Notes: a model not told the origin generated them from the letters alone. A stretch of 54,766 bases of DNA from Kiritimatiellia bacterium (GCA_024405255.1 JAKSOY010000006.1:1-54766); one strand, 5' to 3'; positions 44,552-53,141 are shown, counted from the first letter of the stretch. Numbers and translations: made by a program.

Positions 44552-45646
44552 TCAGTTGATGCGCAGCGGCATCATCACATACAGGAACGGCGTCGAACAC
44601 TTCAGAAGCGCCGGCGAGTTGCCGTCATTGAGTTCAATCGTCACTTCATCGTCGTCGATTGCCTTGAGCGGATCCATCACATAGCCCGGATTGAAAACGA
44701 TGTCGATGTGCGGACCATCATACTTGACCGGCACAATATCACGCGCCGAACCCGCATCCGATGCGGCGGACGAAACGGTCAGCTCGTTCGAATCGAACGT
44801 CAACTTCGTCGAATTCGATTCATCCATCGTCATCACGCTCACACGATCCAACGCCGCCAACAACAGCTGACGATCGATCACCACGCGCTCGTTCAGTTCA
44901 CCCGGAATCACCTGACGGTAGTTCGGATAGATTTCGTCCAGCAGCTTCGAATAAAGGCGCGTATCGCCCAGGTTGAACGAGATCTGCGACTTCTCAATCG
45001 AGATGCGCGCTTCCCCGTCATTCGTGAGCGAACGCTGGAGTTCCGACACGACCTTTGAAGGGAGAATGATATCGCGCGTCTGTTCTGGCGGGAAATCCAC
45101 ATCGTGCTCGGCGAGCGCGAGACGACGACCATCCGTGGCGACCATCGTCAGCTTCCCTTCCTTGAAGCTCATCAAAACGCCCTTCAGCGTCTTGCGCGTA
45201 TCATCCTGCGAGGCCGCGTAGGAGGTCTTGTGCAGCATGTCGCGCAGGATGATCTGGTCGACCACATACTCGAACGAATTCTGGTCTTCCGGCAACGTGG
45301 GGAAGTCGATGACGGACATGCCGCTCAACGTGAAGAGCGCGGAACCGGCTGTAATCTGCGCACGGTCGTTTGCGTCGATGGAAATTTCAACCGGACCTTC
45401 CACGCACTTTGAAATCGCATTAACCAGAAGCTTCGCCGGCAACGTGCTCGAACCTTCCTCCTCGATCTCGCACGGAACGACTGAACGAATCGAAATGTCC
45501 AAATCAGTCGTCGTCAAAAAGAGTTGCTTGTCCTTCGCTTCAATCAGGACATTCTGGATAATCATCATCGAACCCTTGGTCGCGACGATGTTCTGAACCT
45601 TCTTCAGACTCTCAAGAAATTTTGAACGTACGATTTTGAACTTCAT
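44552..45646 (-). CDS. dnaN: DNA polymerase III beta sliding clamp
   Basis: 364 residues (family about 366), processivity clamp. Three similar clamp domains are present: MKFKIVRSKFLESLKKVQNI opens domain I, MVATDGRRLALAEHDVDF is in domain II, and the C-terminus ends FLYVMMPLRIN, the usual clamp end. The start at 45646 follows AAGGAG. The earlier in-frame codon lacks a ribosome site and family similarity. It lies downstream of dnaA, separated by a 285-bp AT-rich gap. Confidence 0.97.
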   Translation of the reverse strand: MKFKIVRSKFLESLKKVQNIVATKGSMMIIQNVLIEAKDKQLFLTTTDLDISIRSVVPCEIEEEGSSTLPAKLLVNAISKCVEGPVEISIDANDRAQITAGSALFTLSGMSVIDFPTLPEDQNSFEYVVDQIILRDMLHKTSYAASQDDTRKTLKGVLMSFKEGKLTMVATDGRRLALAEHDVDFPPEQTRDIILPSKVVSELQRSLTNDGEARISIEKSQISFNLGDTRLYSKLLDEIYPNYRQVIPGELNERVVIDRQLLLAALDRVSVMTMDESNSTKLTFDSNELTVSSAASDAGSARDIVPVKYDGPHIDIVFNPGYVMDPLKAIDDDEVTIELNDGNSPALLKCSTPFLYVMMPLRIN

Positions 45647-45931
45647 GACAACTCCTTTTGGCTGCACGTGTTCCACACTTGTGAAACGTCACCTAATATT
45701 CTACCCTATTTATACTGTATAAGTAAAGTATAGAATAATAATAATATTAGGGCTGTTCATACTGTAGATAACGTTGTGCTTCCCTTTTTTTACTGGCTTA
45801 AGTCCGTTTTGATGTTGTTGAGAAATCTGTCGAGCGACTGTCGATGCTTTTTGACATTTCAGCTGTCATTGGAAATGTGTCGATAACCGGTCTCTTTATC
45901 AACAGGTTGTGACACATCTTTCTACAACTTG
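45647..45931. other. AT-rich dnaA-dnaN intergenic region with DnaA box
   Basis: Contains an AT-only-like stretch (45712-45750, TATAGAATAATAATAATATT) and one perfect TTATCAACA at 45896-45904, 28 bases from the dnaA stop. Bacterial origins often lie in this gap, so it is an alternative oriC candidate. Confidence 0.45.
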
Positions 45932-47347
45932 TCAGTTCATAATGTCCGAAAGTTTCCGTCCCAATTTGGCAGTGATTTCTTCGACTTTCTTCTTCAGTTC
46001 CACTTCCACGTCAAGACGCTTCTGGATCGTCTGCGCACCATGATAGACGGTGGCGTGGGTCTTATTGAAGGACGCGCCGATTTCCGGCAAGGACTTCGTC
46101 GTGAGCTTGCAGGAAAGGAACATGGCGACCTGACGCGGCGTGACGAGCGTCTGCGTACGTTCCTTGGACAAGATCTCGTCGATCTTCACATTGTACGAAA
46201 ACGCAACCGTGCGCATGATTTCGTCGACTGTCAGGTCTTTGATGACCTTTTCCTCTTCGATTGAGTCTTTGAGCAAGTGCTGGGCGATTTCAATGGTCAA
46301 CGGCAGATCGACGTTGAGATCCATAAAGGTGATGATTCTATTGAGCGCCCCTTCAATGGCTCGCACATGTGAACGGATGTTTTCAGCGATGAATTTCAGA
46401 ATCTCTTCCGGTACGAGATGTCGCTGGTTGACGGCCTTTGACTTCAGAATGGCCAAGCGCGTTTCGTAGGAAGGCGATTCGATTTCCACGACCATGCCCT
46501 GCTGGAAGCGTCCGGTCAGACGCTCTTCGCACCCTTTGAGGTCTTTGGGCGCGACATCGCTTGTCATGACCACTTGCTTTTGTTTGAGCATCAGCGAATT
46601 GAACGTGTTGAAGAACTCTTCCTGGAATTGCTTCTTTTCGGCCATGAACTGTACGTCGTCGAGCAGAATGAGATCTACTTTCCGATAGCGCTCACGAAAA
46701 GCCGGCATCGCATCGTTGGCAACGGCATTGACGTATTCGTTCAGGAAGTTTTCGGATGTGAGACAGCAAACGGAAAGTCCGGGTGAATGCTGAAGCACGT
46801 AATGTCCGATTGCTTCCATTAGATGCGTTTTACCGAGTCCGGTGCCTCCGTAGATGAAAAGCGGATTGTACGAGGTCCGTCCTGGTCCCTTCGCAACGGC
46901 TTTCGCGGCTGCATAGGCAAATGAATTCGATGGACCCTGCACGAAATTGTTGAACGTATAGTTTTCATGCAAGGGCGTGGCATTGGGCATGCCATGTACA
47001 ATCGCCTGCGTTTGCTGAACGGTTTGAACGGGATGGTAGATCTGTGGCGGCAATGGCGTCGGTTCACCTGATTGCTTGGCCGCATTGATGATGAATTTGA
47101 CTTTGACGCCTTCAAGCTGATTCATTTGGAGCGCTTCATTGATCAGCTGCTCATACAGTTCGTTGAACATTTCAATTTGAATCTGCTCGTCGACTTCGAT
47201 CAAATAGGCATTGCCTTCCAGCCGAGGCGAATGCATCAGCGGAAAATAGCGGTCCATCCGGCTTCGTTCCATTTCCGTCGGCAGCAGATTTTTGACCTGC
47301 CGAACGATAGCCGTCCAAAGCGCGGAGTTCTTACTGTTTGTTTCCAT
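45932..47347 (-). CDS. dnaA: Chromosomal replication initiator DnaA
   Basis: 471 residues. Domain I is at the N-terminus (SALWTAIVRQVKNLLPTEME). A short Gln/Pro linker (about 85-120) follows, then the AAA+ domain III: GGTGLGKTHL Walker A, LILLDDVQF Walker B, LTGRFQQGM sensor/box region. Domain IV has RQVAMFLSCKLTTKSLPEIG and a deviant signature FNKTHATVYHG in place of the usual FGGRDHTTVxHA. One Gly is missing, and the Asp and first Thr that read the box are changed. The start is the ATG at 47347. An inverted DnaA-box pair sits about 95 bases upstream, suggesting autoregulation. Confidence 0.97.
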   Translation of the reverse strand: METNSKNSALWTAIVRQVKNLLPTEMERSRMDRYFPLMHSPRLEGNAYLIEVDEQIQIEMFNELYEQLINEALQMNQLEGVKVKFIINAAKQSGEPTPLPPQIYHPVQTVQQTQAIVHGMPNATPLHENYTFNNFVQGPSNSFAYAAAKAVAKGPGRTSYNPLFIYGGTGLGKTHLMEAIGHYVLQHSPGLSVCCLTSENFLNEYVNAVANDAMPAFRERYRKVDLILLDDVQFMAEKKQFQEEFFNTFNSLMLKQKQVVMTSDVAPKDLKGCEERLTGRFQQGMVVEIESPSYETRLAILKSKAVNQRHLVPEEILKFIAENIRSHVRAIEGALNRIITFMDLNVDLPLTIEIAQHLLKDSIEEEKVIKDLTVDEIMRTVAFSYNVKIDEILSKERTQTLVTPRQVAMFLSCKLTTKSLPEIGASFNKTHATVYHGAQTIQKRLDVEVELKKKVEEITAKLGRKLSDIMN

Positions 47348-47439
47348 TTCAACCAAAACCTTTTCTGTCCAAAATTCCAACTAATATTGAATCATATTTT
47401 CGGCGAAAAGCCACGAAGAAGAAATCTAATTATGTCTAC

Positions 47440-47469
47440 AAGTTATCAACAGCTCAGTGTTGATAACTT
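47440..47469. promoter_or_regulatory. Inverted pair of DnaA boxes upstream of dnaA
   Basis: AAGTTATCAACA (47440-47451), 6 bases, TGTTGATAACTT (47458-47469): a perfect 12-bp inverted repeat holding two TTATCAACA boxes head to head. It lies 93 bases upstream of the dnaA ATG. Likely the DnaA autoregulatory site. Confidence 0.75.
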
Positions 47470-47558
47470 GGATAGAGAGGCGCTTGTAAAAAAGGTCGTA
47501 ATTCAACTACAATTCTTTTTAATGCGTTTTTCTTTTTTATTTCAACTATCCGATAATA

Positions 47559-47585
47559 CGGCGCGCTCGGAGAGCGCGCCCTACC
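47559..47585 (-). repeat. REP-like palindromic repeat (single copy)
   Basis: CGGCGCGCTCGGAGAGCGCG followed by CCCTACC: an inverted-orientation copy of the GGTAGGGCGCG family. It lies 28 bases after the antiporter stop and forms a strong hairpin, probably acting as its 3' end. Confidence 0.75.
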
Positions 47586-47612
47586 GGGACAAGATAGCTT
47601 TTTAAGACCTTC

Positions 47613-49979
47613 TTACCGGGCTTTACGGAAGAATACACGCATTTCTTCTTCGGTCTTGCACGCCAAGAGCGCTTCGACGCCATCATTTGAATGAATGACG
47701 CGGCTGATGTAGGCCATGACCTGCAGATAGGGACCCGGCGTCGATTCAGGAACCAGTGTCAACACAATGATCTGAATCTTCGAGTGGTCGATGGTTTCCC
47801 AATCCGGAATGATGCCGTTTTCATTTTCAGAATTGTCGACGACTGCGACCGCACCGACGATGTGATTGACGCCATCCGTACGACCATGCGGCACGGCAAT
47901 ACCATTGTCGAGTCCAGTCGGCATCGACTCTTCGCGCATCAATACGGCTTCCTTGACAGCTTGAAGGTCCTTCACGTTTGTCGGGAACTTTTCCTGAACA
48001 GCTTCACACAGCTTTTCAATGGCTTCCTGTTTCGAGTGGGCCTTGAAAGTCGGCAGCATGGCGAAGTTCTGAACAATGCCATTCGCTTCAGAAGTATTTC
48101 CACCTTGTTCCGTCTCGGTCTTTTTGATAAGTTCCTTCATGTTGCTCTTCTTCATAACCGGTTTGGCGATGACCTTTGACAGGAGATTGATTTGGCTCAC
48201 AACTTCCATCCAGGCCTGACTGACAACTGCTTCTTCAGCTTCATTGCATTCCACACGAATCTGATTTCCTTCACGATGGAATGTCAATTCCATCTTATTC
48301 ATGGACACTTCCCAAATGGCCATGTTCACTTCATGCGCATACTGAATGGCGTAGAAACCTTCACGACGGAATTCATTCACCAGTTTTCGCAGCATGATTT
48401 TCGCGACTTGACTATCCGGAAGATCGAACACAATCTGATGCGAAGTATTTTTATCTTCCTTCGGATGACGCACGCCCCGCGCTTGCGGCATGAAAAGCGC
48501 GATCAGAGCCGGCGGCGCAACAACCGTGGTGATGAGCGTCATCAAAATGCCAATGCCGAAGATCTCCTGCGAAAGGTAACCGCTGGACAAACCAAGTCCG
48601 GCAATAATCAATGCAACTTCACCCCGCGGTACCATGCCAGCACCGATACGCAGTGAACCGATCAGATTGAAACCGCAGAAGAGCGACGGCAACGCACACC
48701 CGATGACTTTCGCAAAGACGGCGAGTACGGTATAGATGAGACCGAAGTAGATGACCGGCTTCGACATCAATGCCGTGCAATCGACCATCATGCCCATCAC
48801 GCAGAAGAAGACCGGCACGAGGAACGTGTAGACAGGTGCCAGCACTTCCTGAATCATGTGCTTCAGATCCGTACGGCTGAGGGCGAGTCCTGTGACATAC
48901 GCGCCGATGATCATTGCAAGTCCCATGTACTCGAAGAAACCGGCGAGGATCAACGCCAAGCCAAATGCCAACGTGGCGATGGCCTGAGGATTCTTGAAAA
49001 GCTTCAACAGCCATGAAATCTTCCGCGCTGCCAACACGCCGATCAGCGTGGCACCCAGCCACACGGCAAACGCCTTCACGGCCACCATGCCGATTGCACC
49101 CCACTGGACACCGGCCGACGCTCCTGTTGCGGAGGACTTGGCCGCAACCGTTGCCGCAATGATGCCGTTTCCAATGGCGAGGACGATGAGTCCCAGCACA
49201 TCGTCAATTACGGCACCAGCCATGATGGACACCCCTTCTTCGGAATCCATCTTTTTGCGCTCGGACAGAATACGCGCCGTAATACCCACCGAAGTGGCGG
49301 TGGACATAATACCCATATACATCGGAGCGGCATCCATCCAAGCTTGCGAAAGTGGCATCTGTGCCAAATAGGCAAAACGCGCCGCGAAGAATTTGGGAAG
49401 AAGATAGACGGCGCAGAGATCGCCGAAAACAAATGAGAAGATGACACCGCCAATGCCGACCATCAAGCCTACGAACGAATACTTGAGGAACATCTTCAAG
49501 TTGGTTTCAAGTCCAGAGAGGAACAGAAGAATGACAGAGGCCAGGGTTGCAATACCGTAGAGCGCCGGACTGGTTGCATCGAACATCGTTCCATTTCCAG
49601 CCATCGTTCCGAACATGGCCTTGATCGGCGCCGCCGCACCGTCCGCTCCAAACGCAGCCTGGTTGAGAGCTTTCAACGCACCGCCGTTGAAAAGACCATA
49701 TTGGAAAACACCCTCGCCAAAACCAATGCCACCCAATGCCCACGGACCAATCACGATACCCGCTGCCAACTCGCCCAGAATAGACGGAAGCTTCATCCAC
49801 GAAGCAACAACTCCACCAAGCTTGGCAGCAAAAATGATGATACCGATCTGGAGAACCAGAAACATCATCTCTTCGACTCGCGGCATATTGAAATTCGGGT
49901 ATGCCGGAACCGCATCGCCAGCAAAAACACCCGCCGCCGCCAAAATGGCAGCGCCCACCAAAAACATCTTGTTTTTCAT
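47613..49979 (-). CDS. CPA2-type cation/proton antiporter fused to a PTS EIIA-like domain
   Basis: 788 residues. A signal-like start is followed by about 12 membrane helices (about 35-500) of the KefB/Na+-H+ antiporter family, with LPSILGELAAGIVIGP and IMAGAVIDDVLGLIVLAI (conserved Asp pair). A linker (about 510-620) leads to a C-terminal EIIA type-2-like domain (about 645-785) with the phospho-His motif GIAVPHGRTDGV. Antiporter-EIIA fusions couple ion flux to phosphorylation state. No other PTS component is in the window. TGCTATAAT lies 7 bases before the ATG with no Shine-Dalgarno. Confidence 0.87.
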   Translation of the reverse strand: MKNKMFLVGAAILAAAGVFAGDAVPAYPNFNMPRVEEMMFLVLQIGIIIFAAKLGGVVASWMKLPSILGELAAGIVIGPWALGGIGFGEGVFQYGLFNGGALKALNQAAFGADGAAAPIKAMFGTMAGNGTMFDATSPALYGIATLASVILLFLSGLETNLKMFLKYSFVGLMVGIGGVIFSFVFGDLCAVYLLPKFFAARFAYLAQMPLSQAWMDAAPMYMGIMSTATSVGITARILSERKKMDSEEGVSIMAGAVIDDVLGLIVLAIGNGIIAATVAAKSSATGASAGVQWGAIGMVAVKAFAVWLGATLIGVLAARKISWLLKLFKNPQAIATLAFGLALILAGFFEYMGLAMIIGAYVTGLALSRTDLKHMIQEVLAPVYTFLVPVFFCVMGMMVDCTALMSKPVIYFGLIYTVLAVFAKVIGCALPSLFCGFNLIGSLRIGAGMVPRGEVALIIAGLGLSSGYLSQEIFGIGILMTLITTVVAPPALIALFMPQARGVRHPKEDKNTSHQIVFDLPDSQVAKIMLRKLVNEFRREGFYAIQYAHEVNMAIWEVSMNKMELTFHREGNQIRVECNEAEEAVVSQAWMEVVSQINLLSKVIAKPVMKKSNMKELIKKTETEQGGNTSEANGIVQNFAMLPTFKAHSKQEAIEKLCEAVQEKFPTNVKDLQAVKEAVLMREESMPTGLDNGIAVPHGRTDGVNHIVGAVAVVDNSENENGIIPDWETIDHSKIQIIVLTLVPESTPGPYLQVMAYISRVIHSNDGVEALLACKTEEEMRVFFRKAR

Positions 49980-49986
49980 AGGTCCA

Positions 49987-49992
49987 ATTATA
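49987..49992 (-). promoter_or_regulatory. Extended -10 box of the antiporter-EIIA gene
   Basis: TGC-TATAAT on the minus strand, 7 bases before the ATG at 49979. Predicted leaderless. Confidence 0.5.
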
Positions 49993-50065
49993 GCAAATAA
50001 TTAACTTTCAATAAAGACAGAATTTCAGATAGCACAAATGACGCATAACTAATTTTTCAGTTTTC

Positions 50066-52342
50066 TCACAGATGGCCGCGTTTGATGATGATGGCAAGTA
50101 CGGCGAGATCTGCTGGATTGACGCCTGGAATACGACCGGCCTGTGCGAGTGTTTCCGGACGGAACTTCTTCAACTTTTCACGACTCTCAAAACGGACGGC
50201 CAGACACTTGTCGTAGTCGAGCCATTTCGGGATCACCGTCGCTTCATCCCGCTTCGCCCGTTCAGCGGCGAGGTTCTCTCTTTCAATGTAACCACGATAC
50301 CGGAATCGTATGCTCAGCTGTTCGAGGACGGCATCGGGAAGGTTTCGGATGGACGCCCTTTCGTCTTCATCGCTTGAGTTTTCGTACCCAACTTCGGATG
50401 TTAAATGATCACCCTTTTGTTCGCTCTTCTCTTCAGGATCCTTCTGTCGCCTTTCCCATTCATCAAGTGCGAGCTTAAGATTCTTTTGTTTCCCCTTTTC
50501 AAATGACTCGATCGTTTCAATGAACTGTTTTGTCTGTTCACGAATTTCACGAGGTAAAACCCCTACCCGATCAGCTGCTGCTGCCAGCCGATAGCGGGCA
50601 TTGTCCTGACGGAGTATGAGACGACGTTCGGCTCGGCTCGTAAACATACGATAGGGTTCATCCGTACCCTTCGTGACCAAGTCGTCAATCAAAACACCGA
50701 TATAGGCATCCTGTCGACTGAACACGAGCGGCTCTTCTCCTCTCACGGCAAAGGCTGCATTGATACCCGCCATGATACCTTGTGCCGCAGCTTCTTCATA
50801 CCCTGTTGTACCGTTGACTTGTCCCGCAAAATAGAGTCCGGAAATGCGCTTCGATTCAAGGGTATGTTTGAGTTCCCGCGCATCAATTCCATCGTATTCG
50901 ATGGCATAGGCATACGCGAGAAATTCGGCTTTTTCCAACCCTGGAACAGAATGAACGAGTTCCTCTTGAACAGACTTCGGAAGACTATTGGAAAGACCAT
51001 TTGGATAGATGATAGTTCCTGCACGATCTTCAGGTTCTAAGATGACATGATGGCTTTGAGCATCGGAAAAGCGAACGATTTTATCCTCGATTGATGGACA
51101 ATATCTCACGCCTGTACCGACAATCGAACCACCATACAGAGAACTTTCACTGAGATGTGCACGGATGATTTCATGCGAATGGGGCGTTGTATGGCTTGCC
51201 CAACAGGACATTCTGGGCTCGTTAATCATCCATGGTGCAAGGTTGTTTTGCTCCCATTCTGAAGCCATTTTATTGCTTTGAATAGGCTGTTTCCACGTGG
51301 AAACAATGCTCATTCCTGCTGTAGAACTCCCATTAGATTCTGTATGAGAATGCAATATATCGTGTTTCCACGTGGAAACAACCTGTTCATCCAATGTGCC
51401 ACGGCTTACCTCTGAAGGGGATTGTTTCCACGTGGAAACAGGTGTTTGGTCAGAATCAGATGGCGAAAAACCAACAAAATTGTCATATTTTTCCTTCACA
51501 TTGGGGAGGTTCGGGTTTTGTTTCCACGTGGAAACAGACGAATTACGAGTACTAGAAGTTGTAGAAACGGGGTTTGCATCATGTTGTTTCCACGTGGAAA
51601 CAGATTGTTGACTAGTTAAATGAGCCCGCGTACGGAGAGAAAAGAAGGGTGGATGAAGTTCTCCGGGTTGTTCGACTGTCTTAGAAAAGTCGATTGAAGA
51701 GGCTTTAAGACGGGGCGGAGTACCCGTTTTAAGGCGAATTAATTCAAATCCAAGCTCTTTGAGAGACTGACTTAAAAGATCAACAGCGGGTCGTCCATCA
51801 CCTCCAGAAGGTATGGAATCAGGACCGATAAAGATGCGTCCACGAAGGGTTGTTCCAGTCGTGAGAACAACGGCAGAAGCGGGAATAATACCGTTGTTTT
51901 CGGTTTTTACACCCGTCAATTGGGCGGTGAGAATGCCGTTTTTCGTCTCTAAAGAACGCGTTTCGATCCCGATAACGGCGTCTTCGAGGATGTCTAAATT
52001 GGGTTGTTGGGCGAGAACACGCTGCATTCGAAGGGTGTATTCGGCCTTATCGCATTGAGCTCGAGTAGCTTGAACGGCGGGTCCGCGACTGGTGTTAAGT
52101 GTCTTTTCTTGAAGAGATGTGAGATCTGCATTGAATCCCATTTCTCCTCCAAGTGCATCAAGTTCAAAAACGAGATGGCTTTTGGCAAGTCCGCCAATGG
52201 ATGGATTGCAGGGCATACGGGCAATGGCGGATTTCAAACCGGTGATGAGGAGGGTAGAGATGCCCATACGGGCGGCAATCAACGCAGCTTCGGCGCCTGC
52301 GTGACCCCCTCCGACAACGATGATGGATGGTTTATGATTCAT
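50066..52342 (-). CDS. mnmG: tRNA uridine modification enzyme MnmG carrying an in-frame parS-like insert
   Basis: 758 residues; the family is about 620-635. FAD site [12 protein letters not shown], then [27 protein letters not shown], the essential-Cys segment MSCWASHT (Cys380), CPSIEDK and [18 protein letters not shown] are intact. Partner of MnmE in wobble-U34 modification. About 130 extra residues (about 238-377) lie between PFFSLRT and MSCWASHT, where E. coli has about a dozen. They are Ser/Thr/Asn/Gln-rich and contain VSTWK(Q/H) five times (residues 248, 270, 302, 322, 347). Each copy is encoded by the same 18-bp palindrome. The reading frame is unbroken, so the protein should be functional. 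The start is the ATG at 52342, 7 bases after a -10 box. Confidence 0.95.
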   Translation of the reverse strand: MNHKPSIIVVGGGHAGAEAALIAARMGISTLLITGLKSAIARMPCNPSIGGLAKSHLVFELDALGGEMGFNADLTSLQEKTLNTSRGPAVQATRAQCDKAEYTLRMQRVLAQQPNLDILEDAVIGIETRSLETKNGILTAQLTGVKTENNGIIPASAVVLTTGTTLRGRIFIGPDSIPSGGDGRPAVDLLSQSLKELGFELIRLKTGTPPRLKASSIDFSKTVEQPGELHPPFFSLRTRAHLTSQQSVSTWKQHDANPVSTTSSTRNSSVSTWKQNPNLPNVKEKYDNFVGFSPSDSDQTPVSTWKQSPSEVSRGTLDEQVVSTWKHDILHSHTESNGSSTAGMSIVSTWKQPIQSNKMASEWEQNNLAPWMINEPRMSCWASHTTPHSHEIIRAHLSESSLYGGSIVGTGVRYCPSIEDKIVRFSDAQSHHVILEPEDRAGTIIYPNGLSNSLPKSVQEELVHSVPGLEKAEFLAYAYAIEYDGIDARELKHTLESKRISGLYFAGQVNGTTGYEEAAAQGIMAGINAAFAVRGEEPLVFSRQDAYIGVLIDDLVTKGTDEPYRMFTSRAERRLILRQDNARYRLAAAADRVGVLPREIREQTKQFIETIESFEKGKQKNLKLALDEWERRQKDPEEKSEQKGDHLTSEVGYENSSDEDERASIRNLPDAVLEQLSIRFRYRGYIERENLAAERAKRDEATVIPKWLDYDKCLAVRFESREKLKKFRPETLAQAGRIPGVNPADLAVLAIIIKRGHL
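51288..51305. promoter_or_regulatory. parS-like palindrome, site 1
   Basis: Perfect TGTTTCCACGTGGAAACA inside mnmG, encoding residues 347-352 (VSTWKQ). Core TTCCACGTGGAA as in Pseudomonas-type parS. Confidence 0.75.
51363..51380. promoter_or_regulatory. parS-like palindrome, site 2
   Basis: Identical 18-mer, 75 bp from site 1, encoding residues 322-327 (VSTWKH). Confidence 0.75.
51423..51440. promoter_or_regulatory. parS-like palindrome, site 3
   Basis: Identical 18-mer, 60 bp from site 2, encoding residues 302-307 (VSTWKQ). Confidence 0.75.
51519..51536. promoter_or_regulatory. parS-like palindrome, site 4
   Basis: Identical 18-mer, 96 bp from site 3, encoding residues 270-275 (VSTWKQ). 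Confidence 0.75.
51585..51602. promoter_or_regulatory. parS-like palindrome, site 5
   Basis: Identical 18-mer, 66 bp from site 4, encoding residues 248-253 (VSTWKQ). Confidence 0.75.
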
Positions 52343-52349
52343 GGCGTGT

Positions 52350-52378
52350 AGTATAGCATAAAGTTGAGAAGGGGGCAA
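52350..52378 (-). promoter_or_regulatory. Promoter of mnmG
   Basis: Minus strand: TTGCCC (52378-52373), 17 bases ending in TGC, then TATACT (52355-52350). ATG follows after 7 bases and no Shine-Dalgarno is present: a predicted leaderless transcript. Confidence 0.6.
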
Positions 52379-52620
52379 ATATTGGTCGCATATGAGTTTT
52401 TCACCAAGCCTCCCTTTAGTCACCCTGTCTGCGGCGCAAAAACACGGAGAAAACGGAGACACGAAGGCACGGAGAGAATGAGGAGGTGCTTCGCAATCCT
52501 CAATCACTCTTCAAAAATCTCATAGTCAGTAGACTCGAACAAGAGACGATCGCGTGAATTAATCAGATACATCCGACAAATACTCGATAAGAGAAAGAGG
52601 TATGAAGCGAGACCAAACCC

Positions 52621-52650
52621 GGTAGGGTGCGTTCTCCGAACGCGCCGCAA
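52621..52650 (+). repeat. REP-like palindromic repeat (forward arm of an inverted pair)
   Basis: Starts GGTAGGGTGCGTTCTCCGAA. Pairs with the inverted copy at 52717-52746 with about one mismatch over 30 bp, 66 bases apart. Confidence 0.8.
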
Positions 52651-52716
52651 ATTAGTTCAAACGGACGCCAAACCGTCCTACAATTTAGATCCTCATTTAG
52701 TTGCATTGACTGGGAA

Positions 52717-52746
52717 TTGCGGTGCGTTCGGAGAACGCACCCTACC
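52717..52746 (-). repeat. REP-like palindromic repeat (inverted arm)
   Basis: Reads TTGCGGTGCGTTCGGAGAAC then GCACCCTACC. It forms a REP-doublet with 52621-52650. Confidence 0.8.
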
Positions 52747-52877
52747 ACGAAAACGAACAGTTATGGTGATTTGAAATGTCTGTCATCCGCGGATGGCTCG
52801 AAACGCAAACCGTGCCATCCGTGTCATCCGTGGATAAAGAGAGAAGGGGAGGAGGATAAAATCAACACCCTGTACCC

Positions 52878-52906
52878 GGTAGGGCGCGTTCTCCGAACGC
52901 GCCGCA
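52878..52906 (+). repeat. REP-like palindromic repeat (single copy)
   Basis: GGTAGGGCGCGTTCTCCGAA followed by CGCGCCGCA. Nearly identical to the copy at 607-636, more than 52 kb away. Confidence 0.8.
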
Positions 52907-53141
52907 GAGCTGGCTCATTGGCTTGATATTGGTTATATCTGTTGAGAAAGTATCAGTTTATCGACAGTTGATGACAAGTTGAAAACATTGTGTTATGCGA
53001 CATCGAAAAAAGAAGAAAAATGAATTATCCCCTTTATTTACTAGGGTTCCGTGAAATGGCAAGAAAAATAAACAAGAAGATGTCGAAAAATTTTCAGAAG
53101 TTATTAACGGGTTATTAACAACTTTGTAGAAAACTTGTAAA

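Noticed and set aside
51288..51602. CRISPR array (regular 18-bp repeats with unique spacers)
   Set aside because: Repeats are perfect palindromes, spacing varies from 60 to 96 bp but always by threes, the reading frame is intact, and no cas genes are present.
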